This document shows positions 55,750 to 64,000 of a stretch of 64,000 nt of DNA, piece by piece. The stretch comes from Scedosporium boydii (lineage: Eukaryota > Ascomycota > Sordariomycetes > Microascales > Microascaceae): NCBI GenBank assembly GCA_002221725.1, contig NJFT01000050.1:62001-126000 (forward strand), given 5' to 3'. A program made the translations under genes and the position numbers. Each line of letters opens with the position of its first letter. Positions within the stretch are counted from its first letter, which is position 1. Under the pieces are notes generated by a model. That model was not told where the DNA came from. It ran no database searches and saw only the letters and a program-made list of their open reading frames with translations.

Positions 55750-57082
55750 CTATGAGCTGGGTCCGCCAGGCTGAAAATTCATGCTGTACCCTCCCGACTT
55801 TTCATCCTTCGTAAACTGAAAATTATCCGTGCTGAGACCGAACGGGCGTAGGAGACCATTGCCCAACTAAATGGACTCTCCCGTCAGCCGAGCGTCTCTT
55901 GTCTAGTCGGGACGCACAAGGCAGAGCACTCACCTGCTTCAACTTGCCCCACATCTCCGCCATTTCAGCCTCCTGCGCCGCCTTCGTCCTGGCAGGCAGG
56001 GTCCTCAGCTGGGCTAGCACAATCTTCCTGTCAGCCGGGCCCAAATTATCCATGGTCGCCAACAGCTTGTAATCTTCCTCGGCACCGGTAAGGTTCTGCC
56101 AACCAGCAAGCTCGCTTCGAGCCCTCGCTCTCCGCATCAGAGCCTTTGCTCTTATCCTCTTGACGTCCTCCGCACGCTTCTTCTTGGCTTCCTTGACAGG
56201 ATCGACGGCCTCCGGAGCAGGGGCGGCCTTGGATGCTCCGGCGCTGATGATCTCCTCTTCCACAGCATCATCTTCTTCTTTGTCGCCGTCCTTTTCCCCG
56301 CCTGGGCTTCCGCCGACCTCGGTAGCGTCCTTCTTCTCGACGCGATTCAAAGCGTCCAGGGAGGCGGTGGCGCTATCGATGGCGTCCTTCCACTCTTCTA
56401 GTTTCAGGTGGCACGCCGAGACGTTGCATTTCAGCACGGCAATCTCGTAGTCGAGATAATGCGGGCAGGCGGAGACGGCCTCGTCATACTTGGCCAGGGC
56501 GTCGTTGTACCGCTTGGAGGAGAACAACTGGTTGGCCTCGGCCTTTTTCTCGAGGGATTCTTTGAGGAGGTTCTACAAAGGTGTTGGCTGGCACGTTAGT
56601 AAGCAAGCACAAGTCCCATTGTCAAATCAAACGGGTATCACAATCTTCCCCGGTCTGTTCGCTGCGAACGGCAACAGAAAGAAATTTGGGGTTCATCGTG
56701 TAGATAGTGGAGCGGGAGAAAGCGGAAGCGGAAGCGGAGGCGGGAACAAAGGATGTCAAGGATGTCAAGGGGGAAACAGATAACAGGGTTGTAGCGGACT
56801 AGCGCATGGCATTGGGCTAAGAGATTTGGATGTACGTTTTGTGCAGGTGCTGATGATGACGGTGATGCAATGCGGAACTAAAATGGTTTGAGTTTTTGTA
56901 TTTTTTGATGGGCCCCTTACCGCCTCTTCCTCGGGGGTGAAAGCTAGGGATGGCTGGTCGTCGGCTGGCTCGGCGGTAGCGGTGATAGCGTCAGGTACAG
57001 GGACGGTGACGGAGGGGGGATCGGGTAGTGATAGGTCGGGGTCCCTGAGAGGTGGAGTTCGAGGGGCTGCGGATGATGACAT
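55750..57082 (-). CDS. TPR protein, TTC1-like (three exons)
   Basis: Exons are 57082-56921, 56572-55934 and 55866-55750. The introns are 348 bp and 67 bp; 305 residues. The N-terminus is acidic and Pro-rich with LAFTPEEEA. After the long intron comes [33 protein letters not shown], then [31 protein letters not shown], two TPR units. An acidic insert follows, then [31 protein letters not shown], the third unit. The C-terminus [18 protein letters not shown], present only after the second splice, is the conserved tail of the TTC1 family, Hsp70/Hsp90-linked adaptor proteins. The length matches the family. The first intron is unusually long for this window and contains a GGAAGC repeat. Intact. Confidence 0.85.
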
Positions 57083-58452
57083 TGTGAGCCGAGGGAAGCT
57101 TGTTTCCTTTTTCTGTTCCGGGGAGTATTTTTTTTTTCGAGGTGAGGGCGTTTTTCGTTTCGATATCGGCAGACATGCAGGGAGGGTGTGTGTTCGAAAG
57201 TCGAGCGAGGAATGGGATTGCGGAGCCGAGAGTGGTGATGACGTTGTGAGACGAGATTGGATCAATTTGATGCGAGATGAGCACAACCCAAGCACGGAAG
57301 ATTCTGTCGTCGAGCTGTCCAGCGTTCCCTCGGTTTCATGCTGCAACCATCCAATGTCCTTTTTCGATGGGTCCGTCGGTCCGGTTGGGACAAGGGAGCA
57401 GGGGATGCCTGAGGAGTTGAGCCCTACGAAAGATTAATCGGCAGCAGAGGATTGATCCATGACGGAGCCCAAGACTACCAAGACCTTGTGGTTGTGCTTA
57501 ATCTGCTCTAGCGTCGTGTGCGTGCTTCGCCAGGCCTCAGCAGTTGCAGTAGTGGAGCTGTACCCAGGCCAGGCCAGGCTGGGCAGGCTGGCTCCACGTG
57601 CTATGACCTCAGGCAAAGATCCCCCCTGGACCTAGCACTGGACCTAGAACACGTCGAAGCGTTTGGCGCTATCGCCGGAGAGGATTAGCTCGGCGTAGGA
57701 ACGTCGATTCGATGGACCAGTCCGGAGAGGAGCCGGGATCAGCAAGACCTTGATGGGCCGAATGCGATTGATTAAAGAGAAAAAAATTTGATGCGACGGG
57801 ATTCGCAATCTCGACCCGGGTACGCGAGACTTCGCTGACGGAGGACGAGAACAAGGGCAGAGGGAAAAGAGGAAAGGTGAAAAGGGTGAAAGGCGAGAGG
57901 AAATGATAAGAGAAAAAATATTTCTATCTACCCCGCCCCCGCCTTCCCCAAGTTTAAAATTCGAGTCATCAAGCTTGTTGTCCCCCGGTCGTGCCTGCCT
58001 GCGCTTTCCGGCATATCTCTCTCCCGCTTACCGAGGACGAAGAAAGAGCGACGTGGTGACATCTGAAGGATCAAGATACGAAGAAAGTGTCAAAGGTACA
58101 CGACGAGGTACAATTGTACACCGACGGCACCGAGAATTCCCCTTGTTGGGCTCGCCAGAAATATTAGTCACAACACAAGCGCAATTCGGAGCCAAGGCCG
58201 GAGCCACCTTCCTTCAACAGAACACTCCATTCCCCATTCCCCAGGCTTTATAGCTCCTTCCATTTCCCCAGAAAGCCGGGGCCACCTTCCTCCATTGTTC
58301 AATCTCCATTGCCTCTTTCATTGCTCATCCCGTCAATACAAAGTCGAACTCTTTCACCAGCCAAGCTATAAAGCCCCTCCCACTTCCCCAACTCGTTCCC
58401 CCCTCGAACTCACCAACTACCAATTATATCACAAACATCATTTATTGCTACA
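57083..58452. other. Divergent intergenic region
   Basis: Upstream of both the TTC1-like (minus) and HAD (plus) genes. It contains CCAGGCCAGGCCAGG near 57567, AG-rich runs at 57840-57920, and a repeated ~30-bp block (TATA(A/G)(A/C)(T/C)CCTTCCATTTCCCCAAAA-type; CCACCTTCCTCC / CCACCTTCCTTC) around 58200-58300. No gene is seen. Confidence 0.45.
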
Positions 58453-59589
58453 ATGGCTCTTAAATCAGAGTACGTCCAATCCCCTACCCCTCCCTCAAGT
58501 TATCTCTTCAATTAAGGGAGAGAGGCAAGTACTGACCCAACATTCGCCAGCAGCTTCCCCCCCATTCGGGCCTGTCTCTTCGACATGGACGGCCTCCTCC
58601 TCAACACCGAAGACCTCTACACAGACTGCATAAACGCCGTCCTCGAGCGATACAACCGCCCCCGCCTCCCCTGGTCCATCAAGGCCAAGCTCCAGGGCCG
58701 GCCCGGTCCCGAAGCCGCCCGCCTCTTCCAAGACTGGGCCGACCTCCCCATCGACGAACCCGAGTACATCAGCCAGCTCTCGTCGCACCAGCGCCGGTTA
58801 TTCCCCCTCGCGGAGCCCCTGCCCGGCGTGTCGAGGCTGCTCTCCGATCTCGGCCGCACGCGCTACTTCGAGGTGAAGAAGGACGAGGACTCGCGGAGGA
58901 GGGTACACATCGCTCTTGCGACGAGCTCGCACACGACGAATTACAAGCTGAAGACGGACCATTTGACCGAGCTGTTTAGCGTGTTCGAGTCGCCGAGGAA
59001 GGTGCTGGGCGACGATCCCCGCATCGCCAAGGGGAGGGGAAAGCCGCTTCCGGATATTTTCTTGCTGGCGTTGAGGACCATCAACGAGAGCTTGCCCGAG
59101 GGCGAACCACCTGTCAAGCCCGAGGAGTGCCTCGTCTTTGAGGACAGCGTCCCTGGTGTCGAGGCTGGAAGGAGGGCGGGTATGAGGGTGGTTTGGGTAC
59201 CGCACGACGGTTTGTTGGAGGAGTACAGCGGAAGGGAGGCGGAGGTACTGGCTGGAAGGACCGGAGAGGCGGGCGACGTTGATTTGCATCAGCTTGGGGA
59301 GCTCGGCGATGGCTGGGCTGACATGTTGGCGACTTTGGAGAACTTTCCTTATGAGCGGTATGGCATGACCATTCCCGATCCAGCTGTCGAGAAGGAGGAG
59401 TGCATGGCCGAGAGGGTCAATGGCGAGGTCATCGTTGAGCGTGTTAACGGCAAGGTCAACGGTGTCAACGGTGCCAACGGTGCCAACGGTGCCAACGGTG
59501 TCAACGGCGTTAATGGCGTTAATGGCGTCAACGGTACTGTCAACGGTCACGTTAATGGCAATGTCAATGGCGTGAACGGCAATGCTTAA
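58453..59589 (+). CDS. HAD-superfamily phosphatase (pseudouridine-5'-phosphatase-like) with VNG-repeat tail
   Basis: A 17-bp first exon (58453-58469, MALKS-) is joined by an 81-bp intron to 58551-59589; 351 residues. HAD motif I is FDMDGLLLNTEDLY (nucleophile Asp ~17, acid/base Asp ~19). Motif II is IALATSSHT, motif III the KPLPDIF Lys region, and motif IV LVFEDSVPGVEAG. The cap region is of the helical type. The family (GS1/HDHD1-like) hydrolyses small phosphomonoesters. The C-terminal ~60 residues are a VNG/ANG tandem repeat with no counterpart in the enzyme core, a probable disordered tail. Intact. Confidence 0.87.
59452..59580. repeat. Coding 9-bp minisatellite (V/A-N-G repeat)
   Basis: Units of G(T/C)CAACGG(T/C) or GTTAATGGC encode Val/Ala-Asn-Gly about fifteen times at the end of the HAD phosphatase gene. 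All changes keep the frame, so length variation between strains would not break the enzyme. Confidence 0.85.
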
Positions 59590-60276
59590 GCAAGCAAGGA
59601 TGCGGTCCCCAGTAGAATTATACCAGGGAAGGGAGAAGACGAGGAGAAGAAAACCGGGGGGGAAAAAGTCAAAGACAGCGTAGACGGTTTGATTAGACGA
59701 GTTGCTCTTTACGAAAAGTTGGCTTGGGACGACAGCGGATGGATACGCACACCTCTCTCTTGCTTTATAGAATGAAATAGACAAATAAAAAGCGACGAAC
59801 GAATTCACGACGACAATGGCATTAGAATACGAAGTATGTCCAAAAATGTGTTGTGTTGAATCTTCAATTCTTATTCCTCGATCCCTCTCCCTCCTCGACA
59901 GCCCAATCTATCAGCACAACAGGCATTTATTCACGAACGCATCACACATCAGTAGCGAAGATCCAAAACGCAGAAGTCTAAACTTCATTTCCATTTGATC
60001 TTTTATACTCTACATACAACCCCCCGCCCTATACAGAGCGCCCACTAAGCATCCAAATGCCCTAGCTCATCTAAATGTTCGAGCCCAACACCGCCCGAGA
60101 CGCCAGCAAACCAGTGCTCGTCCCAATGTGAACTCTCCATGTATCCCTTTCCCTTCCTTTTCCTCTCCCAAATCAAATGCTATCGCTCATCCGCTCATTC
60201 GTTCATAAGATAAAAAGCCACAAAAGCAAGAAAAGAAATAGATCAACACTCCTCCCGACCCCAGTTCATCCCAACC
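59590..60276. other. Spacer between convergent genes
   Basis: The A-rich 59760-59810 stretch and the ATATACAACCC area at 60005 look like 3' flanks of the two converging genes. No gene is seen. Confidence 0.5.
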
Positions 60277-63232
60277 CTAGAAGAAAGTCTGGCTAAAAGA
60301 ACCAGCAGCCGCCGTAGCCCGACTCGGTGGCTCATACCAATTCTGGTAAGGATGATTCGGCAAGCTGAAATCCGCAAACGATAACGGATTGACAGCCGCC
60401 TTCATCGGCGACGGGGCAACGATAGGCGTCTGCGATTGCGATTGCGATTGCGTTGGTTGCGTGGCGTTGTTCATCATATGATGATGCTGCTGTTGCTGCT
60501 GTTGAGGTGTCGGGGCATGGATCTGTTGGGAATGCGTTATCGGTCTGTGCTGAGGCCCATGTTCATACTGGGGTTGTTGGTGATGGCGATAGTGGTTGTG
60601 ATGATGATGTTGTTCTTGATGCACATGCTGCCGAGGTTGCTGCTGAGGCTGACTCGGAGGAACATGCTGCCCAGCTTGACTCTGCCGCACGACCGCAAGC
60701 GGATTCTGCCCGGGACTCTGCCCCGGCCCAAAAAACTTGGCAGCCAGCCCCCCATCGCCCGCACCCACGCCGCCTCCCCCTCCAGCTCCAACACCAGCAC
60801 CAGTTCCAACCTCATCCCTCCCCCAAGCCTTCTTAAGCTCCGCCATAACCCTCCCCAGCCCCCACCCGGACTCCTTCGTAATCTTCTGCAAAATCTCGAG
60901 CACTTCGTCTTGCTCGCGCGGGTCCGTCAACACGCTCGAAGCGATGGCGAGGCTGCGGATCGCCACGGACGAAACGCCGCGGTCCTTGACGTGCGCGACG
61001 ATGCCGCACACCTGGTGCGCGTGGTGGAGCTGGGTGGCGCGCATCTCCTCGGAGACGTGGCCCGGTTCGAGGGGGTGCGTTTGGGCGAGGAGGCATTGCG
61101 CTGTGTGGTAGAAGAGTCGGCCGACGATGGCGGCGCGCTTGATGAGCCTTTGTGACGCCTAGAGTTAGCTACGTACATCAATCCAACATAACCTTCGCAT
61201 ACTATCGCCAGTTCGAAATGAGGGAGGGAAAAGAAACAGAGAGAAATAAAATAAGAGGCAAGACAGAGATGCGAGAGAGAGAATTGCCTCACCAGATATT
61301 GGGAAACGCCGACTTGGAGTCGGTCTGCGACGGATACAGATACCCAAAAGGATGCATCGTCCTCGGACAAGCACTATTCCAATCGTCGCACAACCTCTTC
61401 AGCTCCCGCCACTGCGCCAACCTGTTCCCCAACCTCACCTGCTCATCCCTCGGCGAAGCCTCCTGGAACTTCGGGATCGTCGCGCGAAAATTCGCAATCT
61501 TCCCCACGATGTAAAAGATGCGTTGCACCCAAATCTCCTCCTTGCCAATCTGGTCGTCCGTCGCACTCGAATCCGGGTCGTCGTCGTCGTCATCACCGCG
61601 ACCACCCCGATGGGGTTCGGGAGGCGCAAAATCCATATCGACCCCCCACTGATCCGGGTCCCACGCCGTCTGCCAGTTAAAGGCAAGACACGAAAGAACC
61701 TCCATCCCGATGTTGAGCCAGAAGCACGCGGCGCCGATCCCCGTGCTCTTGGCGTTCCACCCGCACTCGCGGATGAGGGCGCGCGCGCCGGCGATATGAT
61801 TCATGCGGGCGGCGGGCTTCTCGGACATGATCTCGTAGACGTTGAGCACGACAGCGGTGGTGGCGCACTCGGCCGTGTTGCGGTCCGGGTTCTGCAGCGA
61901 GCGGAGGAGCTGCGTGGTGGCCGTGTCGTAGTAGAAGAGCGCCTTGTCATCGTTGTAGGCCGGGTTCACGAGCGTGAGGTGTTTTACGCCGCAGGCGAGG
62001 AAGGCATTGAGGAGCATGGGCGACTTGAGGCTGTGGTAGGGGATGAGGCGGCTGAAGTGCTTCTCCTTGTCCATCGAGTCCATCCACACGCCTACTTCTT
62101 CGACGAACACTTGCATGTAGAGCACTTCTTCGGGAGAGTTGAGGTATGTCCGGTCGCCCAGCGCCTTCTCGCTTGGCGGCGGCGTGACCATGCCATCGAG
62201 CGACATGTTGTCTGTGCTGCCGCCGCAGGTGGGTGGCGGTGGTGGTTCGGACGCGGATGCTATGAGAGGCGCATTAATAGGTAATGAAGTAGAGCCCACG
62301 TCGCCATTCCGATACACTGGCGATCTCGTCCTCGGAATAACATCATCCCTTAAGCTCCCTATCGGTTGCTGGATACCCAAGCCGAAACCACCAACCGCAT
62401 GTGACGATGGTCCGGCAAGGTATGACGCAGTGCTACTTTTCCGAGAGTGCATCTGCGAGGTGTCGGCAGACTGTGACCCGTCTGCGTGGTAAGTCTTTGG
62501 GGTGGATAAAGAGCGTATGGACGCCGGTGGCGGTGCTGAAGCTCGCATCGATGCATTCGCCGGATCACACATGCTCATCGGAGTCATGGTGCTAGCTGAG
62601 CGTCTGTGGTGGTTGTAGTGTTCTTGTTGCTGGCGCCTTTGGAGATTCAGGGCATTTTCGACATCGCTCTCCTGGGGTGGCGTAAGTGTCCGCTTCTCAC
62701 GAGTCTCGTAACGGTTTAGACCTCCAATATATTCAGAGGCAATAAGTCTCGACTCGTCTTGGAATTGTACTACAGCCCCTTAAATGTTAGTTTCCAAATT
62801 CTTCCTTGATTCGCTTCGGCGAATATCTCCCGGGGCAGGCATCGACCTACCAGACCAGTCGGGAGTCGGGGGTAATAAAGGAGGATTCTTCACTTGAATG
62901 TCGATAAAATTTAACCTCACGCCTCTCTTGCACTCCCTGTTGCTTTTCCGACAGTTCATGCAGTCGGGCGCCCCCTCATCGCACTTTAAATGCCGCTCGC
63001 GGCACGTTAGGCACCCCGTACGCACCCGCCTCGATTTAGTCGTCGGCGCCGCGCCGGACATCTCCTTCGGACTCGCAGACTCATCGGCAATCGTGGCGAG
63101 GGACTGCACGCTGCTGCTTCGACGACGAGAGTGGTCGACGCTCCCAGGGGTTCCACCACGTCTAGCACCTATTATTTTTAGCCGCTTCGTTGGGGAGATG
63201 TCGAGGGGCCGGTCGGGGAGAGCGGTCTTCAT
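60277..63232 (-). CDS. Zn(II)2Cys6 transcription factor (ARCA-like, three exons)
   Basis: Exons are 63232-62851, 62778-61293 and 61147-60277, with introns of 72 and 145 bp; 912 residues. The start is ATG 63232; codons upstream use TTG only. The DNA-binding cluster is [16 protein letters not shown] then [14 protein letters not shown], six Cys in the usual spacing. A Ser/Pro linker precedes the fungal-trans-2-type region: [48 protein letters not shown] and [11 protein letters not shown]. Splicing gives [30 protein letters not shown]. The C-terminus is Gln/His-rich ([17 protein letters not shown]), a typical activation region. Nuclear regulator; its targets are unknown. The second acceptor (CACAAAG) was chosen because it alone restores the conserved WLIKRAA frame. 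Confidence 0.87.
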
Positions 63233-64000
63233 GATGGTGTTTTCCGAGGACGAAAAGGACTGTTGGGAGGAGAGCAAGACTGCCTAGCCCACAGCTCTAT
63301 TACCAAGCTGGAGCGACAGGAGAGAGAGAGAGAGAGATTATGATTATTCCGGAGCCCAGGGTAGGTTGCCAGTCAAGGCAACGCAGTGTCCGGGAGCACT
63401 CGAGCGAAAGAGAATGGACGACAGAGGAAGGCCTGCTTGGTGAACCGGTTCAACAAGGCAGGGTCATTATACGTCGATATACATCGGTCGTAATCCACCA
63501 GAAATGCGTTCGGGGAATGGTCTCGGGGAGCGATTCTGTGATCCAGCAGGGACGCTGCGACCATTTGCTTTGGGGGCGAATTCAAAGGCTCGAGTTGCAG
63601 GACGGATCAACATCAACAGAGGCAAGGGGCTTCGGTAACGGATTCGAGGATTGGTCGGCGAGATCTCGTTCTTTCGCAAAGGAATCAACTTCGGTTTTCG
63701 TTCGTCTTCCGCAAAGGATGGGTTTCTGGTAGTAGACATCCGTTAGCAGACCTCCCGCATTTGCCGATTGACCTCGCCCATTGCCTTGCCTCTTCCCCGC
63801 CAGAAATGCTCATGGCACACGAGCTGGCTTGACGTATCGCAAGCAGCGAGGAACACATGAAAAAGAGGGGCATGGAGAAGTCGGGCAAGACGAACAGGAT
63901 ATCCAAGACTGCGACTAAGTTCTGTGGCGGAAAGTAGTGTATGACGGAGAGAGGTCGAAAATCGAAATGAATGTCGGTGGAATAATTGGCTCGAATGGAT
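63233..64000. other. Upstream region of the transcription factor gene; window end
   Basis: Contains an (AG)n tract at 63319-63337, about 90 bp upstream of the TF start. Frames on both strands at 63340-63906 have no motifs. A long leader for the regulator is plausible. Confidence 0.45.
63319..63337. repeat. (AG)9 microsatellite
   Basis: A perfect dinucleotide run upstream of the Zn2Cys6 gene; a likely length polymorphism in its leader or promoter. Confidence 0.85.

Noticed and set aside
59349..59543. Proline/leucine repeat protein on the minus strand
   Set aside because: It is simply the complement of the VNG-coding minisatellite.
60436..61155. Long plus-strand frame opposite the 3' exon of the Zn2Cys6 gene
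   Set aside because: Its His/Leu/Met-rich content is the complement of the Gln/His-rich tail; no domain or splice logic supports it.
1..64000. CRISPR arrays, insertion sequences or bacterial operons
   Set aside because: No regularly spaced repeats, no transposase frames and abundant spliceosomal introns; the window is fungal nuclear DNA.

Overview
The window looks like nuclear DNA of a filamentous ascomycete (Pezizomycotina). Genes are intron-bearing and lie on both strands. Introns are short (mostly 53-117 bp) with GT..AG ends and CTAAC/CTGAC-type branch sites. The repertoire is typical of these fungi: a HET-domain protein, a NACHT/ankyrin STAND protein, DUF3433, DUF1996, a BBE oxidoreductase and a Zn2Cys6 regulator. 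Because most genes are spliced, I rebuilt the exons by hand from splice signals, reading phase and family motifs. All functions are inferred from motifs read by eye; no database search was run.

Left part (1-45 kb) is accessory-like: gene-poor, with spacers of 0.7-2 kb and many damaged genes. In order: a Cys-rich secreted protein (424-1098, +); a GT32 sphingolipid-mannosyltransferase-like gene (2939-4147, +); a HET-domain gene (4964-7051, -); an SRA-YDG gene broken by one TGA (8688-9587, +); a C2H2-like protein (10851-12562, +); a conserved unknown (13786-15243, +); a CorA-like membrane protein gene with a 1-nt frameshift (17215-19453, +); a protein kinase/vWA fusion (20806-24056, +); a DUF1996 secreted protein (25343-26656, -); a large hydrolase-NACHT-ankyrin NLR-like gene (27320-32491, -); a DUF3433 membrane-protein pseudogene with two TAG codons and a frameshift (33280-37361, -); a BBE-type FAD oxidase (37945-39781, -); an F-box protein (40088-41542, -); a GFA-domain enzyme (42718-43314, +); and a RidA pseudogene with two stops (43550-44036, -).

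Right part (45-64 kb) is denser and more housekeeping-like: a two-exon conserved unknown (45376-47655, +), a coiled-coil protein (48584-49396, -), a DUF1308/C7orf25-like protein (50172-51824, +), a secreted NMT1/SsuA-type solute-binding-like protein (52537-53514, +), a small unknown (54127-54741, +), a TTC1-like TPR protein (55750-57082, -), a HAD phosphatase with a VNG-repeat tail (58453-59589, +) and a Zn2Cys6 regulator (60277-63232, -).

Two themes link the left part. First, several genes have architectures associated with fungal self/non-self recognition (HET, NLR-like, kinase-vWA). Second, there is a concentration of recent-looking decay. At least four genes keep long conserved reading frames but carry one to three inactivating lesions. 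Several stops could come from CpA to TpA changes, as expected from repeat-induced point mutation (RIP), though not all fit.
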